Positions 23,186 through 29,980 of a stretch of 32,875 bases of DNA are shown in pieces. The translations under genes were made by a program, and so were the position numbers. The DNA is from a virus. The DNA is taken from positions 1-32,875 of IMG/VR virus record IMGVR_UViG_3300036768_001376. One strand, 5' to 3'. Positions within the stretch are counted from its first letter, which is position 1. Every line of letters starts with the position of its first letter. The notes under the pieces are model-generated. The model worked only from the letters and a program-made list of their open reading frames with translations, searched no databases and was not told the origin of the DNA.

Positions 23186-23592
23186 AGATGCTGATTGCAC
23201 TGATGGTGATTCTGCTTTCAGTCGAATGCAGAGCGCAGATCGAGGACAAAGACCCCATCGAGCAATGGAAGAAATGTCCCGAAGGTGCGCCACTGCCGAC
23301 GCTCGATCATCACCTCGGCAAGATTGCCGGCAGCATAGCGCTCTATAGCACGCTGCGCGTAGCGGGCGTGCGAGATTGGACGGCCTTGGGCATCACCTCG
23401 GCTGCGGGCATTGCATTCGAGGCGGTGCAATATCTTTTCTTCGGCGAAACGCTGAATCACTCGCTGATGGATGTGGTGCTGTTCAACTATCACTTGCCTA
23501 TGCATGCATTTACGCGCGGGGAAGCGCTAACGGGAATAGGCATCACAGTGAATCTGACAGGCTTGTACTTGTATTTTCTGACACGGGAGTAG
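23182..23592 (+). CDS. Exported or membrane protein with signal peptide (136 aa)
   Basis: ATG 23182 overlaps the previous stop. Residues 1-19 (MKMLIALMVILLSVECRAQ) look like a Sec signal peptide. The mature part has histidine-rich DHHLGKIAGSIALYSTLRVA and three hydrophobic stretches (about 47-60, 68-90, 112-133), with HSLMDVVLFN between the last two. The Asp-His...Gly...Asp spacing recalls YfiM/DUF2279 or VanZ-like small membrane proteins, but identity is low and I would not assign a family. Next to a holin candidate it may assist lysis or alter the envelope. The cysteine at residue 16 lacks a good lipobox. Confidence 0.6.
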   Translation: MKMLIALMVILLSVECRAQIEDKDPIEQWKKCPEGAPLPTLDHHLGKIAGSIALYSTLRVAGVRDWTALGITSAAGIAFEAVQYLFFGETLNHSLMDVVLFNYHLPMHAFTRGEALTGIGITVNLTGLYLYFLTRE

Positions 23593-23595
23593 TCA

Positions 23596-25815
23596 ATGAA
23601 GCGCACATGGATTTTGTTCTTGTTGATGTTTTCATTCGTGCTCGGCAACGCACAGACGACACAATACTTCGAGGTCGTCTTGCTACGGACCAATGGCACA
23701 CCACTAACGGGCGCCACGGCATGGCTGGTTCCCGTGGCAAACGTCTATCCAAACAACCGTCTTGCGCTGACGGCACATCCTCAGAAGCTGGGAGTGTACT
23801 ACCGCAACGCAGTCCCGGTTGGTCTCTACGACATTTGGGTGGACCAAGCGCACTACAATCCGCCCGGAGCGACGGTTGTGAGCGGTTATGTGAAGAATAG
23901 AGATAGCGTGGCAATCGGTGGAGCCGGGACGGTGGTAACGCACAACTACTATGGCTTCGCTGCGGATGAAGTGACAACGACGCTGAATCATGATTCCACT
24001 ATCAGTGTAAAGGACGGTGGCATCACTTGGGAGAAACTCGCCTCGCCCGTTGCGGACACAACTACACTCAAATCGACCAATGCTGATGTGGCGATACTGA
24101 AGACGGTCGTATCAGGCAAAGAAATCGGCGGCGGTATGTTCGTAAAGATTGATTCAACATATCCTGAGGGTGTTGTTGCGTTCAAACATCCGGTTACAGG
24201 TAAACAGTGGGTTCGGGAAGAATATCTTCAAACCGGAGCAGTCAACGTAAGATGGGCTGGGGCTATAGGTGACGGGCTAAATAATGACTACGTGGCAATA
24301 AAACGAGCATATCGTTCTCTTCAAACAACAGGGCTTATGACAGCAAGCGGAGAGCCAGAACGCTATGGAATTCTTTTTTTTCCCCCGGGGACCTTCATTA
24401 TAGATAGCACGCTTCGCATTTCTGGCGGCGTAACTCTTGTTGGTAGCCCTGGATTTAGAAGAACTATAATCAAGTTCAAGGATGCTATCGCAACCACTCA
24501 GGAAATTTTTATTGTTGATACTGACATGCGCCTCATCAATGGCGAACCATTTGCCAATGCTACATTTGGTATTTCAATTCGGGATATGAGTTTCATTGGT
24601 AATAGTCTAACTAATCCAATGATAAGTGGGGTTAGATTGCTGAGCGCACAATTAACCAGCTTAGATAGAGTTAACATAGCGGAAATGGGTTTGCGCGGAC
24701 TGGTTGTAGGTGATAGCTTGCAGTCTTATGCGTCATCAATCACTATTACTTCTCTATGGATAGCTGATTGCATCAAGGGTCCAGGACTCGAAATAATCGA
24801 AGCAAGTTCATTTGTAGCTTTGAACCTTTCCGTCGAGCATGTGAATATGAATGGTTCTTATCTGGGGGCTGATGGAGACAAAAATCCAGCAATGCTCATT
24901 AGAAATTCCTCTAATATCCACATCAGTCATTTCCAAGATGAAAATTCTTATTTACCAATCAAAATCAAAAATTCACAAAATGTTTTCTTTACTGCCATTT
25001 CTCAACATTGGTGGTACTCTACACCTATCCCTGTTGCAATCAAAATAGTAAATTCATCTCAGGTTTCAATTGAAAGAATGCACATGATGAATGCCGATAC
25101 GTTATTGTCACACCCAGATAAATCAATCTTCTTGTTGGGCGGAGTGGGGATTTTTTTTGAAACTTATCCACTAATAGCGCAAGGGAATGTTGGCATAGGA
25201 ATGGTAAGAGCAACAAAAACCTTGCAAGTGGCTGGGACTGCTGGCATAACTGGCAATTTGTACTTGGGCCCTGGACTTAATGCTTACATCGGCCAAGGCG
25301 CCGATCCAACCAATTCTATCGCCATTTACTCTTTCCGACCAGATGGTATTAGTGGCGCTCAAAAATGGGAACTCTCATTGGGTGGTGCTGGGTCTGCCCT
25401 TAATCCATCAACAACCATTTCTTCGTCGAATACAGATAATACAAATTCCTATACTTACATAAAATTGGGTCGTGCTATGGGCGGGCCTTACACCGGGTAC
25501 AATATTCTATTAGACCCTGATGGCACGACTGGAGTCTTCGTCGGCAATAACCTAAAAGTGCAGGGCAATGTCTATTTGAATTCTGATCTAGTTGGCAATG
25601 ATCTTATCGCTGGGACTTCTTTTTTTTCAGGAACCGATACATTGAAGGTGATCACCATTTCTGGCGGGACGCTGAATGATATTTACACTGCTAATTCAAT
25701 TGGCAATGCTGTAGAAGCTTTGAGTTGCACAGCTATCACAAATGGCGTTGAAGTCCGACGCCGATCAGGTGGTGTCAGTGGACTAAGTTTCACATATCAG
25801 AGAATCAAGAGATAA
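23596..25815 (+). CDS. Tailspike/tail fibre with beta-helix, carrying a signal peptide (739 aa)
   Basis: Residues 1-19 (MKRTWILFLLMFSFVLGNA) are a clear Sec signal peptide, unusual for a virion protein. Residues 20-105 form a beta domain. Near residue 215 NVRWAGAIGDGLNNDYVAIK is the entry motif of pectate-lyase-type right-handed beta-helices used as polysaccharide-binding or -cleaving tailspikes. Short repeating rungs follow to about 510 (SNIHISHFQDENSYLPIKIK, NSQNVFFTAIS). From about 531, GNVGIGMVRATKTLQVAG begins a terminal domain of the kind found in FCB-group fibres. From about 24240 on the base composition falls sharply (30% G+C at 24901-24960). It probably determines host range. Confidence 0.8.
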   Translation: MKRTWILFLLMFSFVLGNAQTTQYFEVVLLRTNGTPLTGATAWLVPVANVYPNNRLALTAHPQKLGVYYRNAVPVGLYDIWVDQAHYNPPGATVVSGYVKNRDSVAIGGAGTVVTHNYYGFAADEVTTTLNHDSTISVKDGGITWEKLASPVADTTTLKSTNADVAILKTVVSGKEIGGGMFVKIDSTYPEGVVAFKHPVTGKQWVREEYLQTGAVNVRWAGAIGDGLNNDYVAIKRAYRSLQTTGLMTASGEPERYGILFFPPGTFIIDSTLRISGGVTLVGSPGFRRTIIKFKDAIATTQEIFIVDTDMRLINGEPFANATFGISIRDMSFIGNSLTNPMISGVRLLSAQLTSLDRVNIAEMGLRGLVVGDSLQSYASSITITSLWIADCIKGPGLEIIEASSFVALNLSVEHVNMNGSYLGADGDKNPAMLIRNSSNIHISHFQDENSYLPIKIKNSQNVFFTAISQHWWYSTPIPVAIKIVNSSQVSIERMHMMNADTLLSHPDKSIFLLGGVGIFFETYPLIAQGNVGIGMVRATKTLQVAGTAGITGNLYLGPGLNAYIGQGADPTNSIAIYSFRPDGISGAQKWELSLGGAGSALNPSTTISSSNTDNTNSYTYIKLGRAMGGPYTGYNILLDPDGTTGVFVGNNLKVQGNVYLNSDLVGNDLIAGTSFFSGTDTLKVITISGGTLNDIYTANSIGNAVEALSCTAITNGVEVRRRSGGVSGLSFTYQRIKR

Positions 25816-25851
25816 AAGTTCACAACCCACAAACTATACAAGGAGGGAAAT

Positions 25852-26406
25852 ATGAAACGCACATTGTTGTTGGTCGTAGCGCTCATGATCGTAGCGACAA
25901 TCAGCGAGGCGCAATTCCGGCAGAACATCATCACGAAGCAAGTCTTCGCACCACGTGGCCAACGCGTGACCGCTGCCGAGACAACGTACGTCGGAACATT
26001 CTCGGCGTATCTTGGCTTCTTGGCATTCTACGGAACCAATCTGCCAACATTCTACGACGGCGTGATCAATGTCCGTCGTGGATTCGAGGACGGAAGCTAC
26101 TTGAACATTTTCCTTACGCTGCCCGAGGAGATCAACGCCAATCAAGTATACGGTCTCGCATACGGAAAGATGCTGAGCCAACCGATGGAAGCGACGTGGC
26201 TCTTTCTCAATGCCGGCACATTGTTCAGCAAGTCAAACGATCCGGCGAGAAGAAACTACATCGGTATCCCAGTCGGCCTCGAGGTGAAGTACGATTTCAC
26301 TGACTTTGCTGCAATAGCACTTCGCGCTGATGTGATGCCCGCGTATGACTTCCATGAGTTCGGTCTTGCGGCGATTGGCCAAGCGAGTTTGAGCATTTCA
26401 CCATAA
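25852..26406 (+). CDS. Exported, probably outer-membrane beta-barrel-like protein
   Basis: AAGGAGGG precedes ATG 25852. Residues 1-20 (MKRTLLLVVALMIVATISEA) are a Sec signal peptide with cleavage before QF. The mature 164 residues alternate strand-like segments with turns (YLNIFLTLPEEINANQVYGL, ATWLFLNAGTLFSKSNDPAR, IGIPVGLEVKYDFTDFAAIA) and end in AAIGQASLSISP, resembling a small porin-like barrel. A phage gene for an outer-membrane protein after the tailspike suits lysogenic conversion or superinfection exclusion, by masking or replacing the receptor. That role is inference. Base composition is back to the phage norm. Confidence 0.7.
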   Translation: MKRTLLLVVALMIVATISEAQFRQNIITKQVFAPRGQRVTAAETTYVGTFSAYLGFLAFYGTNLPTFYDGVINVRRGFEDGSYLNIFLTLPEEINANQVYGLAYGKMLSQPMEATWLFLNAGTLFSKSNDPARRNYIGIPVGLEVKYDFTDFAAIALRADVMPAYDFHEFGLAAIGQASLSISP

Positions 26407-26431
26407 CTAAAACAACAGAAAGGATACAATC

Positions 26432-26656
26432 ATGACGTGGTACGAGAAGGTTTGGAACTGGCTCAACGGCAACAAGATCGAGTTCGGTCTTGTCTTGGGC
26501 TGGATTGCATCAAAAATTCCGCCATCGATTCCGCTGTTTGGTCTCGAATGGCTCAGCTGGAAGGAAGTCCTTGAAGCACTCGCAGGCGTGCTCACCGGCG
26601 TAGGCGTTGTGCATCGTGTAATGAAGTCAACGACCGATCCAGGCCCAAACAAATAG
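26432..26656 (+). CDS. Holin-like small membrane protein (74 aa)
   Basis: AGAAAGGATACAATC precedes ATG 26432. The protein has a tryptophan-rich amphipathic start (MTWYEKVWNWLNGNKIEFGL) and two hydrophobic segments (LVLGWIASKIPPSIPLFGL; VLEALAGVLTGVGVVHRVM). It ends in a charged tail. This matches small class II-type holins and it is the last gene before the terminator. The other holin candidate is at 22946; a holin/antiholin pair is possible. Confidence 0.68.
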   Translation: MTWYEKVWNWLNGNKIEFGLVLGWIASKIPPSIPLFGLEWLSWKEVLEALAGVLTGVGVVHRVMKSTTDPGPNK

Positions 26657-26712
26657 CAACCCCACCGGACAGACTCCCCAACGTCCGCACCAACCCACCA
26701 CCATCCACACGA

Positions 26713-26747
26713 AACGGCTGAGTTGAGCGCCTCAGCCGTTTTTTTTT
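26713..26747 (+). terminator. Rho-independent terminator ending the late operon
   Basis: AACGGCTGAG (26713-26722) pairs perfectly with CTCAGCCGTT (26731-26740) around an eight-base loop, followed by seven more T. Strong terminator for plus-strand late transcription, placed immediately before the tRNA gene. Confidence 0.95.
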
Positions 26748-26748
26748 G

Positions 26749-26822
26749 TCGGGGCGGAGGGATTTGAACCCTCGACCTCACGGTCCCGAACCGTGCGCGC
26801 TACCGGACTGCGCTACGCCCCG
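26749..26822 (-). tRNA. tRNA-Pro, anticodon CGG
   Basis: On the minus strand a full cloverleaf forms: acceptor CGGGGCG/CGCCCCG, D stem GCGC/GCGC, anticodon stem CACGG/CCGTG with loop TTCGGGA (anticodon CGG), variable loop AGGTC, T stem GAGGG/CCCTC with TTCAAAT, and discriminator A at 26749. The C1-G72 pair and A73 are the identity marks of bacterial proline tRNAs. CCA is not encoded. The 5' side faces the integrase, 195 bases away, so the gene lies inside the phage, probably as part of attP. Confidence 0.95.
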
Positions 26823-26829
26823 TCACCAA

Positions 26830-26849
26830 GTCCCACATTGGTACACACC
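26830..26849 (+). repeat. 20-bp direct repeat next to integrase, copy 1
   Basis: GTCCC, AC, ATTGGTACACACC. It matches 26997-27016 in 18 of 20 bases, 167 bases apart. Its place between tRNA and integrase suggests integrase arm-type or excisionase binding sites in attP. Confidence 0.7.
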
Positions 26850-26889
26850 CATCAAAAACCGCTGAAAACATTAAGGAAAAGTGGGGCGG

Positions 26890-26917
26890 CGGTTGGTCCC
26901 GAACCATCTACCAACCG
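26890..26917 (+). repeat. Inverted repeat containing a tRNA anticodon-loop sequence
   Basis: CGGTTGGT (26890-26897) and ACCAACCG (26910-26917) are perfect inverted repeats. Inside lies GGTCCCGAACC (26895-26905), identical to 11 bases across the anticodon loop of the tRNA-Pro (26782-26792). GGGGCGG also precedes both, at 26883 and 26751. It may be a degenerate tRNA fragment or an integrase core-like site. Confidence 0.45.
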
Positions 26918-26996
26918 TCCATCCGCCTCATCTTTGCGCATTTTTTGCTGAAATGCGTATTCGATTCGGTTTATTCACCATGTTCAGCCGCAGTGA

Positions 26997-27016
26997 GTCC
27001 CGTATTGGTACACACC
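26997..27016 (+). repeat. 20-bp direct repeat next to integrase, copy 2
   Basis: GTCCC, GT, ATTGGTACACACC, ending on the base before the integrase stop codon (27017-27019). Partner of 26830-26849. Confidence 0.7.
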
Positions 27017-28057
27017 TCATGCGGCGCTTTTGGGCGGCTTGGGCAGACGAAGTTTCTTTGCGGCCTTACGTACCTCAGCTTTGAAAGGATTCACATAGCG
27101 CTTGGTGCTTTCAGCGTCATGATGGCCGAGGAACTCTTTGATCGTCCAGAGATCCGCGCCTTGCTGTGCAAGTGCGGTGGCCGCCGTGTGTCGGGCGCCG
27201 TGCAGCTTGATGGTCGCCGGGAGTTTTAATCGCTCACGCAGACGGGCGAAGCGACGCGTAAGAGCATCAGGCGATCTATTGATCAACATATCATCGCCTC
27301 GTTGTTGCGCTCTGGCGATGAGTCGTTGGATGATTGGCCGAAGTTGCGGAGTTATGTAGACGATTTTATCACCGCCTTCCTTTTCATCATGCACGGTGAT
27401 CTCGCCGCGCTGCACGTCAACATGCTCACTGATGCGAATCGCTGTTCCCTCACCACGGCGTACGCCCGACAAAAAGTAGAAGTTGAGTATGTCCAAAAAT
27501 TCCTGGTCGCCAATACCCTGAATCAGTCGTAGGTATTCCTGGGGCTTGATGTCACGAGGTTTGCGCTTCTCACGCTTGGGTAATTCGTAGTGCTGCAGTG
27601 GGTTTGAGACGGCATAGCGTTTTGCAACTGCCCATGCGAAAAGTGACTTGAGTGCGGAGAGTTCATTTCGGATTGTTTTTGGCGCACGACCTGCCTCGCG
27701 ACGTTCACGCTCGAAGTTTTCAACATGCGCAGTTGTGATGTCTTCAACGAACTCATCACGCCCCAGAGATTTCCCAAAATTGTTGAAGGCATGCACGAGC
27801 GCTATAATGGTATCGCTTTTGCGTCCCTTTGTTTTTTTGAAATCCAAATACTGAGACACCAACAAGCTGTAAGTGATGCGCTGCATGACACGATTCGACA
27901 AACCGAATTGCGCCAGCGTCAGGTCGTTGTTTTCTTTCGCGAGAATCGCTTCTGCAACACGACGGTCCTTTGTGCGGAGAGATCGGCGAGGTAGGCCGAG
28001 GGCCTTGCGGTACTTGATGTACCATGTACCATTCCGATTGATGAGCCAGCAATTCAT
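27017..28057 (-). CDS. int: Tyrosine recombinase (phage integrase)
   Basis: This enzyme joins attP to attB through a 3'-phosphotyrosyl intermediate and with helper proteins reverses the reaction. The 346 residues show an N-terminal arm-binding part, a SAM-like core-binding domain (about 60-150) and the catalytic domain: R200 in LSGVRRGEG, a lysine around 225-231, H286-x-x-R289 in LHGARH, H312 in LGHHDAE and Y321 in KRYVNP. All expected residues are present. It is transcribed leftwards towards the tRNA-Pro and the 20-bp repeats. Upstream, on the same strand, a small membrane zinc-ribbon gene ends 18 bases before its start, so the two may be co-transcribed. Confidence 0.95.
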   Translation of the reverse strand: MNCWLINRNGTWYIKYRKALGLPRRSLRTKDRRVAEAILAKENNDLTLAQFGLSNRVMQRITYSLLVSQYLDFKKTKGRKSDTIIALVHAFNNFGKSLGRDEFVEDITTAHVENFERERREAGRAPKTIRNELSALKSLFAWAVAKRYAVSNPLQHYELPKREKRKPRDIKPQEYLRLIQGIGDQEFLDILNFYFLSGVRRGEGTAIRISEHVDVQRGEITVHDEKEGGDKIVYITPQLRPIIQRLIARAQQRGDDMLINRSPDALTRRFARLRERLKLPATIKLHGARHTAATALAQQGADLWTIKEFLGHHDAESTKRYVNPFKAEVRKAAKKLRLPKPPKSAA

Positions 28058-28075
28058 TTCAGATGACCGTCCAGC

Positions 28076-28246
28076 CTAAGCTGCCTCATCCGGTTTTCCT
28101 GTGGCGAGATTCGTTCTACAATGAGGGCAGACAGTTGCCTGCCTGTACATGGATTCGTAGCAATATGGGCATCGCCGCTGCGATAAGCGCTTCATGAGCA
28201 AAGCAGCAAAGAGCGAAACGACAATGATGAAGATCATCATTTCCAT
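28076..28246 (-). CDS. Membrane-anchored zinc-ribbon protein (56 aa)
   Basis: On the minus strand ATG at 28246 follows GAGAGG. Residues 3-18 are a transmembrane helix (MMIFIIVVSLFAALLM). Two CxxC pairs follow (CPYC near 26-29 and CPHC near 40-43) with the short spacing of a zinc ribbon, then a polar tail. The zinc-ribbon part would face the cytoplasm if positively charged KRLSQRR stays inside. It lies between repressor and integrase, a lysogeny-expressed position, so a prophage function such as membrane surveillance is conceivable but unsupported. Family not recognised. Confidence 0.8.
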   Translation of the reverse strand: MEMMIFIIVVSLFAALLMKRLSQRRCPYCYESMYRQATVCPHCRTNLATGKPDEAA

Positions 28247-28315
28247 GGCGACCTCTCTAAGCTTGTTAGTAGGTGATATGCAGCACGTTGTTGAGACCGA
28301 ATGTACGCAAGGGTA

Positions 28316-28344
28316 TTGACTATCACATGTGTCTGTAGTATCTT
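28316..28344 (+). promoter_or_regulatory. Possible promoter antisense to the repressor gene
   Basis: TTGACT (28316-28321), 17 bp, TATCTT (28339-28344) points rightwards into the 3' end of the minus-strand repressor gene. The spacer contains the palindrome CACATGTG. No plus-strand gene follows, so the transcript would be antisense to the repressor message. The 28247-28406 gap holds nothing else I can support. Confidence 0.45.
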
Positions 28345-28406
28345 CATCCCCGACGGCGTCCGCAAAATCTCACCTTTTGATGGGGGGCAAAATGGTTTGC
28401 GTGCTT

Positions 28407-28796
28407 TCACTTTTTCTTCGGATTGTGAAGTTTCGTCTTCAGCTCTTCTTTTACTCGCTCGTATTCCTCAGACATCTCAATATACTTCAGAATATCATGA
28501 ACAAGTGCCGGATACCTGACTAACTTCGAAGCCAATCGAATGATTTCCGTCGGTATTTTCTGAAGTTCCCCTTCCTGCTTAATCCTTAGCGGTCCATGCC
28601 CCAGGATCAGAGCAAAAGGATTGTACCCTAAATCTGCAACCATACGCTGCAATAATTCGTAGCTGGGCTTCCCGCCATTCAGCAAAGCATTGACTGACGG
28701 TTGCGTAATCCCCAAATAATTAGCGAGTCTGGCTTGCGTCTCTAAGCCTTCCTCTTGCATGATGGCACGGAGCACATCAGGGAAAAAATTCTTCAC
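28407..28796 (-). CDS. CI-like phage repressor (129 aa)
   Basis: It starts at GTG (28796) and the N-terminal 60 residues form an HTH of the XRE type (FPDVLRAIMQEEGLETQARL, then ANYLGITQPSVNALLNGG, PSYELLQRMVADLGYNPFAL). Residues 75-129 are helical and charged (EIIRLASKLVRYPALVHDIL, EEYERVKEELKTKLHNPKKK) and probably give dimers. There is no LexA/CI-type autoprotease domain, so induction should not depend on RecA-stimulated self-cleavage. Two inverted repeats lie directly upstream, suggesting autoregulation. The gene faces away from the early operon, as immunity repressors do. Confidence 0.88.
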   Translation of the reverse strand: MKNFFPDVLRAIMQEEGLETQARLANYLGITQPSVNALLNGGKPSYELLQRMVADLGYNPFALILGHGPLRIKQEGELQKIPTEIIRLASKLVRYPALVHDILKYIEMSEEYERVKEELKTKLHNPKKK

Positions 28797-28800
28797 AGAA

Positions 28801-28836
28801 AATAGCTTTAGCTATTGACAAATAGACTTGCCTATA
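28801..28836. promoter_or_regulatory. Two probable repressor operators
   Basis: AATAGCT-TT-AGCTATT (28801-28816) is a perfect inverted repeat overlapping the -35 of the early promoter. AATAG-acttgc-CTATA (28821-28836) repeats the AATAG/CTAT half-sites between -35 and -10. Binding at the second site would block both promoters, at the first chiefly the early one. Confidence 0.75.
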
Positions 28837-28843
28837 TTATATT
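28815..28843 (+). promoter_or_regulatory. Early rightward promoter (PR-like)
   Basis: TTGACA (28815-28820, perfect consensus), 17 bp, TATATT (28838-28843). It would start transcription near 28850 and read the early operon from 28886. Both operator repeats overlap it. Confidence 0.88.
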
Positions 28844-28864
28844 TGGGGTAGCAAACAACAACAA
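28836..28864 (-). promoter_or_regulatory. Repressor promoter (PRM-like)
   Basis: On the minus strand TTGTTG (28859-28864), 17 bp, TATAAT (28836-28841, perfect -10). Its -10 overlaps the -10 of the rightward promoter, so the two cannot be used at once. The repressor leader would be about 30 bases and include both operators. Confidence 0.6.
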
Positions 28865-28885
28865 TCTAAAGTGAGACGCAACAAA

Positions 28886-29068
28886 ATGCAAGCAAAAAAA
28901 GAAGATGACGATTTCAGAGTAACGAGCATCACCGTGCAAGCGAGGGACCGAAAGTTGGTGGACGCCGCTGCTGAGATCAAGGGCATGCTGAAATACAAAA
29001 TGCTCAGCCGCTGGATTCGGAAAGCAATTGAAGAAGACCCAGAGATTTCACACCTGTTGTCACAATGA
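28886..29068 (+). CDS. Ribbon-helix-helix-like protein, first early gene (60 aa)
   Basis: ATG 28886 is about 36 bases after the expected transcript start; an in-frame GTG at 28871 is an alternative. After a lysine/aspartate-rich start, FRVTSITVQARDRKLVDAAA, then LKYKMLSRWIRKAIEEDPEI, gives the strand, helix, helix pattern of Arc/MetJ-type regulators. As the first gene opposite the repressor, it is in the cro position. A second regulator of the switch is the natural guess. Confidence 0.68.
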   Translation: MQAKKEDDDFRVTSITVQARDRKLVDAAAEIKGMLKYKMLSRWIRKAIEEDPEISHLLSQ

Positions 29069-29081
29069 AAGGGTGCCCTAC

Positions 29082-29285
29082 ATGCTTACTATGCTTGCAG
29101 TCCTGCAAATCCTGTGTGCTATTTTCTGCGCAGTCAACAGTTCAGCATTCATTCGTGAATATCTTACGACGCGACAGTTAGGCGACAGGGTGCGGAATCA
29201 AAACATCATCGCCGCGGCGCTTGGCTTTTCCATCGCCGCCATAACACTTCTCTGGAGCTTCATTTTTTTGATGGGAGTATTATGA
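29082..29285 (+). CDS. Small protein with two membrane helices (67 aa)
   Basis: ATG 29082 follows AAAGGG; ATG 29091 is a near alternative. Two hydrophobic segments (LTMLAVLQILCAIFCAVNSS; IIAAALGFSIAAITLLWSFI) flank a basic loop (REYLTTRQLGDRVRNQN), typical of a hairpin inner-membrane protein. It is translated from the early message and coupled to the next gene by ATGA. Early membrane hairpins often serve exclusion or host takeover, but nothing here identifies the role. Confidence 0.72.
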   Translation: MLTMLAVLQILCAIFCAVNSSAFIREYLTTRQLGDRVRNQNIIAAALGFSIAAITLLWSFIFLMGVL

Positions 29286-29533
29286 TCACCACGGACGCCT
29301 ATAAAGACCTGGCGCGCCAGAACATCAAGCTGCTCGCTATATTGGCGGACACGATATTGCAGCACTCGGACGCGCAAGAGCGAGACCCAGAGAACGAATA
29401 CTTCATCTGGGCAATGTGTGAATGCCAGAGACGTATCGAAAACGCAATCAACGCGCTGAAGTCAACAATGCCCGAAGGGAAGCGGGCAGAGAACCAAAAT
29501 GGGGGGAACGATGGAACTTGCTTGCCGCAATAA
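29282..29533 (+). CDS. Unknown acidic helical early protein (83 aa)
   Basis: ATG 29282 overlaps the previous stop. The product is helical (AYKDLARQNIKLLAILADTI, then IWAMCECQRRIENAINALKS) with a polar disordered-looking tail (EGKRAENQNGGNDG). Cysteines in CEC and near the end are not arranged as a zinc site. It overlaps the next start by 23 bases. No family recognised. Confidence 0.68.
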   Translation: MITTDAYKDLARQNIKLLAILADTILQHSDAQERDPENEYFIWAMCECQRRIENAINALKSTMPEGKRAENQNGGNDGTCLPQ

Positions 29534-29750
29534 CACCGTCTTCACTTCTGTTGCAGAAGCCGAGCGCTACGGTCGAGAGATTGACCGTGAAGGCTACAAC
29601 CAACTCACCGCAAAAGCAGACAAACTTCTTCATCACATTCTGGACACCTCGCTGCACATTAGCGAGGTCCGCTTTGCACAATCGCAACTCTACTTCATCG
29701 AGGTTGCGCGTTCGGCATACCTCAATCGTGAACTGGAGGCATTTGAATGA
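29511..29750 (+). CDS. Unknown early protein (79 aa)
   Basis: I prefer ATG 29511 with GGGGGG four bases before; ATG 29499 in the same frame would bury that site. The product is helical with a histidine-rich stretch (DKLLHHILDTSLHISEVRFA) and aromatic charged helices (VAEAERYGREIDREGYNQLT). No motif recognised. Its stop overlaps the next ATG (ATGA). Confidence 0.68.
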   Translation: MELACRNNTVFTSVAEAERYGREIDREGYNQLTAKADKLLHHILDTSLHISEVRFAQSQLYFIEVARSAYLNRELEAFE

Positions 29751-29980
29751 GCTACGACCTTCGCACACCGGTACCGGAGAGAGTCGAGCGACTCATCCGG
29801 GGCGACGTCGAACCTTCGGCTGACGACATCTTGATGATTCTCGAATTGCGTCGAGACCTGCTGCGTGAAAAAGGATCGACGCCAATGATGCTCACAGCGG
29901 CAAAGATAGCTTGCCTGATTGAGGACCTCGATCAGGTTGCCGAGCGGTTTCAGAAGAAGCACGAAGGATTGTTCACATGA
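29747..29980 (+). CDS. Unknown helical early protein (77 aa)
   Basis: Coupled on both sides by ATGA overlaps. It is strongly charged and helical (PVPERVERLIRGDVEPSADD, ILMILELRRDLLREKGS, KIACLIEDLDQVAERFQKKH), resembling a small three-helix bundle. There is one cysteine and no membrane segment or catalytic motif. Function unknown. Confidence 0.7.
   Translation: MSYDLRTPVPERVERLIRGDVEPSADDILMILELRRDLLREKGSTPMMLTAAKIACLIEDLDQVAERFQKKHEGLFT

Noticed and set aside
23182-23592. Lipoprotein (outer-membrane spanin)
   Set aside because: The cysteine at residue 16 is not preceded by a proper lipobox and the mature part has further hydrophobic stretches, unlike o-spanins.
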